Of a DNA stretch of 64,000 bases, positions 1 through 13,200 are shown piece after piece; the stretch's first letter is position 1, and each line of letters begins with the position of its first letter. This DNA comes from Eremophila alpestris peregrina (lineage: Eukaryota > Chordata > Aves > Passeriformes > Alaudidae). The notes under the pieces were generated by a model, which did not search any database, was not told the origin of the DNA, and saw nothing but the letters and a program-made list of their open reading frames with translations. The stretch is from assembly GCA_009792885.1 (NCBI GenBank), contig WMCF01000006.1:682001-746000 (forward strand), in the 5' to 3' direction. Position numbers and translations under genes: made by a program.

Positions 1-1287
1 AAGGACTAGAGAAAATATTATCTGTTTTGTCTATTTTTACAGCAGGAACCACCTCAAGCCAGAGAGCTACAGATAATCACTGTTAGAGAAGGCTGAGGAA
101 AATTATTAGGGGGTAAAAATTGTTACTATTTTCTGTCAGCTCTAAAAATAAAGTTAACAGACAAAAAACAGGGATCAGAGAGAAGCAGCAGGCAGCCCAG
201 GTATACAGAAAAATATGGAAGTCTATCCACATCAGGAAAACAGAAAACATTAGAGGTCTTCTACTTGGCCACATGAAATGATCTGACAGAGCTGCAGTAC
301 TCTCTGCAGTGAGAGTGTCAGTATTCCTTGCATCTCAAAAAGCAACACACTCCCAATTAAATGTTGTGGAAGATTTTAAATGAAGAAGAATGTACATTTT
401 TATGTAGGAAGCAATTTAGTTGTGGAACTCATTAACACAGGGTATTCAATGACAGTGGTGACCCAAATTCATAAATGGAATTTGGAAGGTTTAGATATAT
501 TTATGTAGCCTAACAGCTGGTTTTTATGTTTTAGTATTTAGTTTTAGTATTTATGCCTAGCAAAGCCTTTTTTTCTCACCGTGGTTATAACAACAACTCA
601 CAGCAGTTAAGGATGAAGGAGAAAAATATTGCAAAATACACTAAGAGACTTCCTAGTTGTTACTTTAATGCTCCCAATGATGTTCTAATTTTGCATATTT
701 GGGGGAATATGCAGTAAGAACTGGCATTGCTCTGAAGTAGAAAAGTATATAATAATGGTGTTGTTGTTTGTAATTTGTCTTAGCAGAGACATTTTTGCCT
801 CAAAATTCTTTCAGTATTTTCTAGAGGTTCCAAATATGGATGGACAGAGCAGTAGAACAGGTGAGAAAGATTCATAATGAGCTGAAGAATTGTTTTAACT
901 TTTTCTCTATGGTTACATTATTTTCTTCATTTCTACCTTCATTACCAGAAATAGGAATGAGGATTGATTCTTTGCATAAAAAGATTTAAGCTTTTATCTC
1001 CTGGGAACAAAAAGTTAATAATTTGAGCAGAAGTGAAAATGCTGGCACTACTCCAATATTGGCACAATATTCTTTTAAGTATGCCTTAACTTTGCAAATA
1101 TAACTAAATCACCAGCAGTTCTCCTTGAGGTAATTTTCCAAACCTGGAAATCAGGTGATCATCCAGTCCTGATGCAAAAAGATACCATTTTAATTTAGCA
1201 ACGAGTAGAATTCTTTATGATAATAAGAAATACGATCAAGGAAGAAATCACTTATCTTGCTCATGCTTGCTATGGCTATGAAGTAGA

Positions 1288-1653
1288 ATGTTTGTATCAT
1301 ATCACTATCAGGCTACTTCCATAGTCCCAACAGCCCAGAGTTCATACACATTGCAAATCATCGACAAGAGGGTGGATCTTGTCGATGGTCAGTACTTTCC
1401 ACTGAGCTCCATTTTGCTCCCACAAAATGATGCCAACAGCACAGAAATGTGGATGTGGGATGCTCTGTACACACTCCTTGAATGTGAAGTGAGGAATGAG
1501 ACCACCTATTTGGAAGTGTCTGCCAGCTATGCAGATCTAAGCTGCTTGCCAAGTCAGCTCAATCATTTTGCCATGTTCTCTCATGCAACTTTTAGAAAAG
1601 CTCACGCAAATTCTACCCCCCATTACACTGCCCATCTTCATATTCTCGTTTAA
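1288..1653 (+). other. Unrecognised 121-codon open frame, coding status doubtful
   Basis: An ATG-to-stop frame of 121 codons lies in AT-rich sequence where frames this long are uncommon by chance. The conceptual product has no signal peptide, no membrane helix and no motif I know; it contains three N-x-S/T sequons. The opposite strand is also open for 64 codons over part of it, and a perfect inverted repeat sits at 1359-1387. It could be an old retroelement or pseudogene fragment, an exon of an unknown gene, or chance. Confidence 0.15.
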
Positions 1654-2529
1654 CACTGGGTTTCAACAAAAAAGTGCTTAGGAATCCAGCACACCTGTCA
1701 CTTTAAGCACTAAGCCTAACCTTTGCACACTGACATCCTGAAATCTTTATTACTCCGCTATCTCTTAGCTCTAATTTCTGTTGTAAATCTTTCATTGTTA
1801 GCTGTGCTTTCCTCATGTTTATATGGTACCTAAAATGATTTGCCCTCAGTTCTGTTTGTTTGGCCTCCTTGTTATTGCAGAAGAGGAAGCAGTAAAAAAT
1901 AATATTCACCCCTTTCCCACAAAGTAATTACATGCAAGAAGTAGTACCTTGGCACTAGTTCATTTAACAATCTAAAAAATCACCTTGCAAGAACTTCTGT
2001 GTGAATACCCTCGAGGTGCCTTATCAGATCAAACACATTTTTTTTAAAAGTATCCTGTGTCTAGATTATTTTTGTCAACCTGACTGACATTCCTCCAGCC
2101 ACCTGTAGTGTCTGCACTTCACATGTAAAATGTTGCCACTATACCTATTTGAATAAAATATATTACAGCACAATCTACTCATCCATTCTGAGAATACCAC
2201 AGTTTTTTCACATCTTCAATGCCATTTATCACTCATGAGATCAAAGTTTTCTTTTACCAAGTAAATGATGCAAAGAACCTGCATAAAAGTAAACTGAAGT
2301 TTTATAAATCAAGCCTTAAGTGCCTAAATGCATTTTTTATTTCAAGCAGTAATTTTAAGAGTTGAAGAATAAACATCATCTGGCAATTTGTGCTATTAGA
2401 GAGGTACAAGCTGTAAAAGTTACATTATTCCCCCTTGGCACTTCATTTCTATGCTATGTCTATAAAGCACTGGAAAAAGTACCATTTTTGTAATTACTTC
2501 AAATTTAATTTCAGGTATCAGATGATAAA

Positions 2530-2900
2530 AACCGTGCATTCACAAGCTGATGTGCATCATCCACAGCCACAGATGCTTCAAAATGTACCTACCTCAGCAT
2601 GGGCCACAATCCCTTCCATAATCACCGACAGAGATGTTCCAAGATATGTTCTGCTGGGCACTTGGGCCATGGCCACAGGTGTTTTGGGGTGACCTGCTCT
2701 TGAATGGATTCATCCACAGGTCACATTCCCTTTGAGTTCCCACTGGAGTTCCAGCCTGTCCAGCACAGCAATACAGACAGCAGTGATGCCCAGCCAGACA
2801 CATTTCTCTTGCTGTTATCAAACTCTTCCCAGGCACAGCAGAGTCAGATAACAAGCAGCACAACACTAGATCAAGCAGCAAGAGTAAAAAGCAGCCATTA
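2530..2900. repeat. Possible old interspersed-repeat fragment
   Basis: This block is richer in G and C than its flanks and is open in several overlapping frames on both strands (85, 65 and 104 codons). Its wording, including a stretch around 2640-2700 rich in CCATGG/GGCCA-like segments, resembles mid-copy dispersed elements of birds. I cannot name the family and saw no terminal repeats or target duplication. Confidence 0.25.
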
Positions 2901-5900
2901 GTGAGCACTGGGCTCTAATATACAATCAGGAAAGCAAGCACAGGGGCCTGTCCACCAATAGCTAAATAGCAAGAACAGCTATGATGAATTCAATCTCACA
3001 TATACCAATGAAATCTGACATTATCTCAACCCACCATTAGGTGCCAAAAACGACTGTTGTCATTTAACATCAGAGGATCCCTAGGAATTTGTGTCAGCAA
3101 ACGACTTAAATGAAAAAAGTGAGATTAAGAGAAGATGGATGTACAGGCAATCACAATGAGAAGTTCAGATACTTGGAAAAGCTGTCTCAAGGTACCAAGA
3201 GTTACTGATGCAAAACAGTTTCTTGTGATACTGGTTTCTGCCTTCTTGAGTCCTGCAGCACATTTTTTCAGTTCAGGACCAAAGTCTGATATTTCACCCT
3301 CGCTGGTTCAGGAGAAAGTGCTTTTCAGCTACTTTGTGCCATTGTTGCAGTATTGGCCCATGTGTGCCAATGTCTGGCGCTCACAATGAGCAGCATGTCA
3401 AAACCCCAAGTGAGTTTGCAGCTCGCAAACTGTTAATCCCCCTAAAGGTAACCCAATTTACCAAAATGATGGCCTGACCAAACTAATTCCAGTATAAATA
3501 TTTCATCTTGGTAGATTTGAGCAGAAACAGAATCCTCTGGAATCTAAAACATTTACAAAATGAAGACACATTCCAGCATATTGCAGCAGTGACCTAGTTC
3601 ACATACATTTTCATAGCAACAACAGACGTATCTGCAGTCTTTGCTGAAAAGACATCAGTCATAATTACTATCTGGAAAAAGGATCAGTTAAAGTGGATGA
3701 AAGCATTTTAAGACCATCAGTAGTGAAAGCATGGAACACTATGACAGACATAATTTACAGATTTTTTAACTGCTAAATCACAAACAGTATTTCTTGCTTT
3801 CAGGAAGAGTTCTGTCTGTGTGTTATACATCAAGACCGATTCTTTTTTCCTACTGTTTTTCCTCAACAGAAAGAAGAACAAACAAGAACACATATGAAAT
3901 CTACTAGAAACTCCATCTTATTTCAGGATACTCAATAACACTAAAATTAAAAGATTAGGAAAAAAAGGAATAAAACTTGGCAGCCCTGTAGTTGAAGTAG
4001 ACTGCTCAATGCTGTCTTCCTTGCAATGAACTGTCACAGAGTGCCAGGCTCTGAATTAATATAAAGTTAAGAATTCTTTGCAGCCGATCTAGAAAGCTTG
4101 GCCATTTAAAAATAAAAACAATTACATCCTTTACTAATCAGCAAACACTTTTAAAGGAAGCAAAAGGACTGCAAAGCAAGTTTATAAGATAAGACTTCAA
4201 ACAACATATTTGTTGTAAAAAAATTATATAAGGATTCTTTTCGAATAGAGAAAGAGAAGTCTGAACATTAGACACAGGGATGGTAGTGAAAATCAGATAG
4301 AATAAACCAGGTTTGGCAGAGAAAACATCATCTTGGGAATTTTCTAGTTCTTTAACAGTGGAGTTTTAATGTAGCTGTTTTTTAAAAGAAATTTTGTCAT
4401 TTTCTTCCTTCAGCCCTGGCTCCCCAAGTGCTGAGGTGGCTGTGTCATGGTGGGCAGAATGTTGATGGTGGCTGTGACAAAGGCCATGAGCCATGTCTTT
4501 GGGTCAGTGGGATGAGGCAGGAGGCAGAGCTCAGCCTGTGGCACATGGGCTCCCTGCAGACCTCAGTACAGGGTTTTTTCATTTCAAGTCCACAGCTGGG
4601 ATGTTATTTTTCACTTAAGGAAATGATGAAAACACCCACTGGGTATGGAATTCCCTAAAGATTCATCTGAAGACACATATGGCTGCTATTCTGGATTTAG
4701 TAATTGCAACATTACCATATAGTGCATGAAATCCAGGGCAGACTTTATTAAACAGTTAAATAGTTTTTCTCCAATAGTTTATTATATAGATTTTAACCCT
4801 CTTCCAATTCTCAGAAACTCTTAAATCTAAGTCAATGACAACAAGACAATACTGGTATCTTATAAAATATATTGGTAACTTCCCACAGTCATGGTACAGT
4901 CAAAGTTTTGACATAGTGTGTAAGAAAATCTTTTATGGTTCAGGTGTCTCTGCAGTAGATCGTGTCATGACAGCTGGCACAGCACTCTGTTAATTCCTGC
5001 TTAGTTGAATCTTACTTGCCATCTTTCTATAATTATTTTAATAAAAAAGAATAACAGAAATATTTTAATAAGAGAGACTGCTAATCAGATAATAGCATGC
5101 AACTAATGCACAGGAAGAGAATACTGTCTGGAGGACACTCACAGATGTACACTGGGAATATAACCATCCATTGTTTTCTTTCCTTGCTCTCTGCTATGAT
5201 TTTTCAAGGCACATCTCTCCCAAAAATGTCAATACATAGAAAAGAAGTGCATAAAAGTCATGTTCTTCAAAGCCAAGTGTGACACCTCCATGTCACTAAA
5301 AAGTGTTGAGAAAATAGATAAAACATATAAAGACTGTTGCAAAAAGATCTGTCACATAAATATTAGTCATGCTTTCAAACCACACTCTGAAATAGCTTTC
5401 TAGCTGTTTAGTTGCAACCTATGAGATGACACATACTGCAACTCCTAGTAAGCTTAACAATTGCAGAATCCTGAACCCAGACCTATTCAGACTGGGTCCA
5501 GGATTTTTGTTATTAGGTTCAGTGCAAATAGAGGCCAGAAGCAGTAGCAGGAAGACTTCATCATATTCAACTAAGAGCATCCAACCCAAAGCAAAGAGTT
5601 TACCTGGCCACCCTGGCAGTGCAGTGCACCCATTTGTATCATCCAGCTCCTCTGCACTCTGACAAGATCAGCAAAAGCTGCTTGCCCCACTTCATTTTAA
5701 ACAACATCATCATAATTTAATATTACTTTGTCATTAGTTATTATGATAATAAATAATAAGTTTTCTTATATCTACTGTTTCCTCAACCTGTGTGCTTGCT
5801 CAAGAAATGAAAAGTAGAAATCCTCCCCAATACCAACACAATATTCAGCCAAAGGACAAGTATTATTTTCCAGAATATACTAGAAACAGAAATATAAAGG

Positions 5901-7674
5901 AAGCACAATTTTTATTGAATTGTCTTCTGCAGATTCTTCTAGTCTCTACTTGAAACCAAACTGCCTATCTAATTTTTGATATTTTTTTTCTCTGTAAATG
6001 GCCCTGATGTCATGCAGGACCTGCAAAGGCCAGAATTAGGGCTCAGACTCTTTTGAACTGATGAAACTGTAATAATGCAAAGGCAAACCAACAGATGGGT
6101 AAGGAAGTCAGGATAGTTTTAGCAATGGACACTGTGAGGTGCTGATGCTTCATGTAGGTACTGATTCTTAAAAAAAAATATGGCTAATCCTGGTTGTGTC
6201 AATATAATTTAGAACTTAATTCCTTACTTTAAAAAATTGCATTGAGAAACCCAGATTTGTTAATGGTCCAGATCAAGGAAATTGACACTTTGTTCAACCT
6301 GTGTTCTTATCTCTCCAACTACAAAGTTCAAGTGTTAACTGTGTGTTGCCAAGAAGCAAGGATGAAAGCTGCCCTTGCTAGTATTTCAGCAAAACAGGTT
6401 TCATGTTCCTGTATTTTCCTGATACAAAATACTTTGCTGAAAGGTAGCAGTGTTGCTCCAACACCAACGTTGAAGAATATAAAAATTACATGGATGTGAA
6501 GAAAGGTGTCATCTATTATGTTTGGAATAAGGCATTTCGGGGTGGAGAATAAAAACTAATTTAAAAGTAGGATCTGTACAGAGCAGACATCAAGCTAAAT
6601 ACTGGCTGGGAGTGACTGCTCTGGTTGTAACCTAAATTAATGTTCCTTAGGAGAGTGAGACAGCTCATCAAATATGTCAGCTAGGAGAGATGAGAGATTA
6701 CAGAAGTGAACTCACATGGCACAATGAGATGTACAGAAAACTACTGTGCTCATAAAACTTTTAGTGATCAAACACTGAGTCCACAGTTTTGAACACTGAC
6801 TGGAATTGGTACTTTGGGTTCCCAGGTTTGCCTTTGTAGGCCTTTCCTGATGGCCAGGTTTCACATGTGAATAAAAATAGTTTTTCTTCTTCAAGCTGGG
6901 TGTTTCTGGTTTTTCATTGATCATCCTTGTGAGTTAACTCTGTGCTGGGCCTGTTTTGTTTCACCTTCACCATCTCCCCAAAGCCATTTTAACATCTCAT
7001 AGATAAAATGGATCTGAGATGTTTATGTTTAGGATGTTTAGGTTTTTGACAATTCTATTGTGAGGCTTCAATTCGTAATCCTTGTGGGAATGTCCTAGCA
7101 GGTACACATCTACCTCAACAAGGACAACTCTTACCAGTCAAGGACATTCCTATAAGAGGTCAGATTGAACCTCTGAAAGAACTGCCTTCAGGCAGTTCCT
7201 GTCAGGCTCTGAGTGCTCTGGCAAGACTAAACTGGTAATAATAAGACCTGACCAACCTCACCTGTGACCTCCATGCACATGCCTATGCTCATTCACCCAG
7301 CAGCTCTATTCCAGCTCTTGCCTGAGCCTTCAGTCCCTGCCCAAGCTGCAGCACAGCTGTGCCTGTCCTCAGCTGCCCCAATTTAGAGACTGGTTTTGCT
7401 AAAGGGACTCCAGACTGACAAAGATGGTAGCCTTATATCATGTTCCCTGGGATGACATTTGACTTATGACTTGTTTCTAAGCCCTCTCCTGCTGTTCCTT
7501 CCCAATTGGACTCCCAGGATCAGGCTCATCACCTTGACTGGGGTTGCTGGTGGACCCTGTCACTATCACCATCCTGCCCTGCTCAGGTCCTGTGGAACTG
7601 CACCAGATGAGCTCCGGTGGTCACCCTCAGCACCCATTCTCACTGCTCCCTGCCACTGGATATCATACAAATTT

Positions 7675-7687
7675 GGGGGGGGGGGGG
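7675..7687 (+). repeat. Homopolymer run of 13 G
   Basis: Thirteen consecutive G residues follow ATTT and precede AAGAG. Pure G runs of this length are rare in vertebrate DNA compared with A/T runs, and are prone to slippage and to sequencing-length error. Confidence 0.9.
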
Positions 7688-9439
7688 AAGAGTCCTCTCA
7701 CCAATCTTATCTTTGTGGGATGTGGGAATCTATCTGGGAAATCATTATTTACACCATGTACCAAAAGTGCATGATTACTCCTACTAAGTTTTCCCAGAAT
7801 GTTTCCTTCTCAGTGTAGGAACAACTTCCAACTACCCCAACACTTAGCCAGAAATTCACCTCCCACAGAACAACAAACACCAAAGTGAAACAAGACCACA
7901 CTAAAGTAATCAACACAAGAACTTCCAGCACTTCTGCCTTTACACAGCAAAGAGCCCGTGCAATTGTGCAGTGTGCTCAGTGCCTGCTAACTCATCACTT
8001 CCAGGTTAGCCACAGCCTGTCTCCCACAACCCCAACTGCTCTTTGTTCCCTCTCTTAACTACTCTTTTCCTGCAGGTACTCAAGTTAAGCAATATTAATT
8101 AGGCTGTTCCCAAATAAATTGTTTCCAGTCTGGTTAAGCCTGATGTTCACTGGAGTTGTGCAAGAGCTGAAAGATTTAGATATGTTAAAGATACAGATAT
8201 ATCTTATATAGAGACATATATCCTCTAAATGTTTTTTTTCCCCATTATAAGTTTTGCCTCTGTAACCAAAGGCCTTTATACTTAGTAACATATGGATTAC
8301 CAGTATTTCTGAGCTTTTCTGGAATTAGGCTAGCTGAAGATGCTAGTCCTACAGCCATCCTAAAGAAAAGCTTTGGAAGATCATCTCAGATAATTCATAG
8401 TAAAAAGGTTCATACTGATCCTTGGGTACCTTGGTGCCTTAGTCATGAAAACCACACAGGAAGCTCTGCAGAACAACAGCATAAGAGAATGCTGGAAGTA
8501 TAATGCATATAGCTATTTTGAATGCAGACTGAGGGCTTAATTAGGCTAGAATTAAAAAACAATAAGATATTTATTCACCATTTTAAGCCATCACTCGCTT
8601 GCCAAGAGTAAATGCATGTCTGCCGGTAGGGAAGTGAGCTAGGTTTCACACAGTACCCGAATACAGCTTCACAGCCTGCCTGGGAGCTCTCAGGAGAGGC
8701 ACTTCACCCTCTCTGGCTCAGATGTGTGGCTCAATATGTGGACACTGTTGTGCTGCGGTGAGCATAAATGTAAGTAGTACATGTGAAATATTCTACTACG
8801 GCTTTGCTGCTGATCCTTCATTATCCACATTAAAAATAGTTCTTTCCTCTGATAAGTATTTTTCAAGTTGTTTTCACTCTCAAGAACGTAATAATAAACT
8901 CCCTTTGAAAAATAAGTTCCCAACACCACTTTTATGCTAGCGGTATTCAAGAAAATTTTGAAAAAACTGAACACGGTTATTCCCCTTCACTTTTCCCTAT
9001 CGCCTTTGTAATCGGTTTCACAATTTTCCAAGTGCATCAGGAAATTTCAGGATGCCTCCACGACGTTAGCGCTGGTGACTTAAGAGCGTCCAGCGGCTCG
9101 CACACCAGCGCTGTGTGACAGCCAGCAGCACGCACACGGACCGAGCAGTGGCACTTCGGGAAGGCGTGCGCAGTGAATCCAGGTGTTGCTTAGGTGGATA
9201 TAATTAACAAGGAAGATAAATCCACGCCGTTGAGGGTCCGCTGGTAGATATTGAATGGTCTTTGGAAAACGCTTGGCCTGGCATCACCAGCCATGAGCGC
9301 TGTTCACAGGCGGCGTTCCTGGAGCTCGGCCCTGTTTCCACAGGTGCTCACAGAGCGCCGCTCGGGTGTCACCTCTGTAGCAGCTGGTAAAGCACACACA
9401 TCTCTCTGATAGCTAGTCTCCCCTTACGGCTACCGCAGC

Positions 9440-10290
9440 GTTTTGCAGCCCGGCCTGCCGGAAAACGCTGGGAGAAGGGAGAGAGAGAGGAGCCCACCTC
9501 GCCGCGCCCAGCCCAGCCCCGGCCCCCGCCCCGCGGCCCGCCCCGGCCCGCCCCTCGCCCGGCAGCGCGCAGACCGCGCCCGGCGAGCTCCGGCGGCGCC
9601 TCCGCGGCCATGCGGCTCCTCGGCGGCGTGTCCTGCGCTCTCTGGGTGCTGCTGATGCTCGCCCGCGGCTCCTGTGAGTAGCGCCCGGGAGAGGATGGGC
9701 CGGGGCGGGCGGAGGCGCTGGCCCTGCGCCCCTCGCAGCCGCTCTGCCCGGCGGCTGCCGCCACAGCTCCGCTGGGCCGACCCAGGCCTCGTCCCGCCGC
9801 TGGTGGCCGGAGCGGGGCCGGGGCTGTGCCCTGGCTGCCCCCGAGCGCCACGGGGCCGGCAGCGGGACGGGACGGCGGTGGCTGGCGCTCTGCTCCCGAG
9901 CGGGAGCCGAGGTCGCACGGCCGGCGTGTCCGGACTCTCTGGCAGAAACGGGGAGGAGGGGTGTTGGTATATTCGGGATGTTGGTTCAGTAGAAGCAACA
10001 ATTACAGAAGAACTCCCCGAGGGGCATTGGGGTCGGGGTGCGCACGCCCGCAGGGATGCGCGGGCGCGGCGGGAGCGTCCCGGGAGCCGCAGCAGGGCCG
10101 CTCCCGCGGGTGTCCGGCCGGGGCACGGGAAGGGCCGCTCCCTGCCCACTCGGGGTGCTGCTCTCTGGAGCTGTGCTCAGGGCGGGGGCTTCGGGCTCAT
10201 AGTGGCGGTGTGGATGGGACAGGCGCTCCGCTTTGTCGCGGCTCTGTCAGGCGCTCGCAGCAGTGCCCCTTTGTAGTGGCCGGTTCTAGC
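9440..10290. promoter_or_regulatory. CpG-island promoter of TMEM123
   Basis: Sequence changes abruptly from AT-rich to very GC-rich and CpG-dense, beginning about 170 bases before the TMEM123 start codon and running on into intron 1. GC-box cores (CCGCCCC, the reverse of GGGGCGG) lie at 9538-9544 and 9548-9554, just upstream of the coding start. I saw no TATA box at a fitting distance, so initiation is probably dispersed, as usual for CpG-island promoters. The long open frames on both strands here are a by-product of low stop-codon density. Confidence 0.85.
9610..9673 (+). CDS. TMEM123: TMEM123 coding exon 1 (signal peptide)
   Basis: Begins at the ATG with GCC before it (G at -3) and codes for the whole signal peptide, a Leu/Val/Trp-rich core after Arg2. 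It ends in phase 1 before a GTGAGT donor inside the CpG island. The 5' UTR start is not determined. Confidence 0.9.
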
Positions 10291-13200
10291 AAATGCACAG
10301 CCTTGTGCCTGGGCTCAGAACACCACGGTCAGGGGATCAGCGTTGACAGGCACTGAAATAAACCGAGAAACATGCAGGTCTGAGCTGCCGGAATTGCCTT
10401 TTCAGAAGTCCCGTACGGTGCTGCACAATTTTCCAAAGTAAAGAAGCCAAAAGATGATGGGTACTGGAATTAGCCTGCTGTAAATACCGCTGAGGAATCT
10501 CAGTCCAGCTGTGTTAATATGCTGTTGTTTAATCTGGTGAAGTTGTAATATAAATTGATTTTTAAAATACAGAATGAGTAACGTAAACAGATTTATAATT
10601 GCCCTTCCAAAAATAAGTTCTTTTTATAAGAACTTTTGCAGGTAACCTGTTTATTGCTTTGATAAGATCCTCTGGCCTCCATTTAACAACAGTAGTCTGT
10701 CATTTCATGTGATATAAGATTGCAGTGATCTGTCTTTTATCTTGTTGCTTCCTGAGTGCGTGTGGTGATTTAACTCAGAGTAGAGTCACTGCTGTCTTAT
10801 GGGGCAGGGGTGATCTCGTGTAACTCCTGAAACTCAAATATAGTCCTTCCTCTGTACGTGAAGTGGTTGTCTGGAGCTCAACCATGATATGCTGAAAGAA
10901 GTTGTGCCCTTTTAAGGCTCAGTTTAATGTATCTGTTGAAATAGCTTTTTTTTTCCCCCCCCCTCTGTCCACTTAGAAACTTCCAGAAAGTACTGCTGAG
11001 ATTTGTGTTGATTTCAGCAGAAGTTTGTGATTATCTAATCAACACTACAGGAGGAAGTGTGAACCCCATCAATTACTCTGATATGCAAAAAGTGAAAGTG
11101 GCAGTAGATGTGTCCTCACTCTGGTTAATATTTTTATGCACTCTGGTTATTTCAATATAATGCTGCTCTTTTCCTATGCTGGACAGTTTATTTACATGTG
11201 TCAGTTAAGTCAGTGGAAGAAACATCACCAAAATAATACGGTTTAGAAAAAAAGTCTTTTCCAATATTATGTAAAATCCATCTGGCTTCCTGGTACCCGA
11301 GTAAGGAGAATCCCCTCTCCCTGTCAGGAAGTGGCCTCCACCCCCTTCCTGCTGTGTTGAAAAAAGATAGCTAGCAGCATCTTCCAAGAGCTCACTTGTA
11401 TACAAAACTACTCACAGTAAAAAAATCAGAAGTAGCCTCCAGACCTGAAAACAGGCATGATATTTTGATTTTAGTGTATCATCTTCTCTTGGAGGAGGTT
11501 ATATTCATATGGCTTTAACATCTCTGCTTTAACCATTCCAGCACCTCGACTCTTCCTCATCTGGGTTTCTTAGAGATTACTGAGCAAGTGGGTGATCTTT
11601 CTGATGGACTGCACATTGTCAGTGCTTCTTTACTTTTGGGGTTTTAAACCAACAACAGCAGAATGACTTGGGCATAAAACTCCCCTCTGTGCCTGCTATG
11701 CATTAAGCTTGAAAAGAAAAAATGCCCAGAGAAAATTATATATATGACTTTTGACATGTCTCCAAAATGAATATGTAAGGCTGTGCTTAGTAAAAATGAG
11801 TTTATATACCAACATTTTCTGCAGCATAAAGTTTAGCTACACTAGACATAAAGTGTGTGAGTCCTTAGAAATGAGTTTATCTTCTGTATGAAGGTTGGAG
11901 TAAACAAATTGACCTTTGTCACCTGCAGGTAGTTGAATGACTATTGCCATTTATTTGTGCAGGTTTCTTCTACCAGGGTTCAGCTGTGGAGAATTGTAAT
12001 TTGGTATGTGTCTAAGCTGGAGACTACAGATTCCAAACATGAATGTTATCCACTCTGTTGATTTTTGCAGGACCTGGCAAAATCAAGTCAATTTAACATC
12101 CTGTTCTTTTCATTTTTAGCAAATATCAGAGTTATCCCTGTCACTCACCCTGTATGTATTTGTTTAGCACACATGCACAGATCTTCAGTCTCTGCCACTT
12201 CAAAAAGCCCAATTCCAGCTATAAAACTGGAATAACTGGACTGATTTTTCCCTTTCGAAAGTTTGCATATCCAAATTGTCTCCAATTCGTGACTTTTGAC
12301 GCACCAGAGCAAGAAAACCACAAGAGGCCCTGAAAGCACTCAAAATGGCAGACTCTGCCAGGGGCTTTCACAGGAAGCACAGTTGCCTTCAGATACGCCC
12401 CAGCCAGCCACAGTTCTGTGGTTTTTTAGCTGCATCTGTGCCTGACCTTAAACAGAGCAAAACAGGGTTGTCTGACAAAAATCGTGTTGATCCTGCATCT
12501 CTGTCCTTCTCCAGTATGTGGTGCTCTGACCCAGTTTTAAGTTGGGTATATCATTGTGTTTGTTCCGTTTAATCGTGAAAAATGAAAACAAGAGATCCTT
12601 TCTTTCCCTCCCCTCTCTTCTGGGTCTCAGGGAGAGAAAACCTCAGCACAGAGTTTCTCTGCTTAAGATTCATAGACCTGATGTTGCAGCTGATGCTGTG
12701 GCCCCAAGAACTCTGGTTCTGCTCATGCACAGGGTGCTGCAGCTGGCTGCTGGCTCTCTCCTCCCTTCCTTCCTGTACTGACCTATGTGTGTCTACACCT
12801 GGGTCAGTGTGGAGTTCTAACCCTTGCACTTCTGCTTCCTGGAGAAGGCCAGAACCCCTCCCTGTTTTGCTTTGGGACAGTTGAACTGTGAAGCCTGTGT
12901 GGTCTGGGATGAGAGGTTCTACTTGTCAGAGCCATCACTGACAAAAGCCGTGGTGTTTTTTGCTTTGCTTTACCCAGGAGTCCTTTCTGCCTCTGTTTGA
13001 AGTCTCCTGCTTCCACTGCAGTGATACATGCAGCTTCAAATTCAAAGGCACAGTTTCAGGATAGAGAACACTTTGGGAATAGTATCTTTTTGGCATGTTC
13101 TTTTATCTCCCTTGTCCCATTCACTGCCATGTGTTCCAATGTGGCATATGCTTATGCAAAACCCCATTTAAGGAATATTTGTATTCTGGAGCCAATGTAT

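Larger units (their letters stand above)
1..9400. other. AT-rich flank left of TMEM123, no supported gene
   Basis: I see no exon series, RNA gene or recognisable protein domain here. Open frames are short and mostly overlap frames on the other strand. In human the neighbour on this side of TMEM123 is an MMP gene, but I found no zinc-binding HExxH exon or hemopexin-like exon. Local structures (an open frame near 1.3 kb, a GC-richer block near 2.6 kb, a G-run near 7.7 kb) are listed separately. Confidence 0.6.

Noticed and set aside
9369..10356. Several long open frames on both strands (up to about 240 codons)
   Set aside because: They lie in a CpG island where stop codons are rare, and their products are Arg/Ala/Gly/Pro-rich low complexity without domains.
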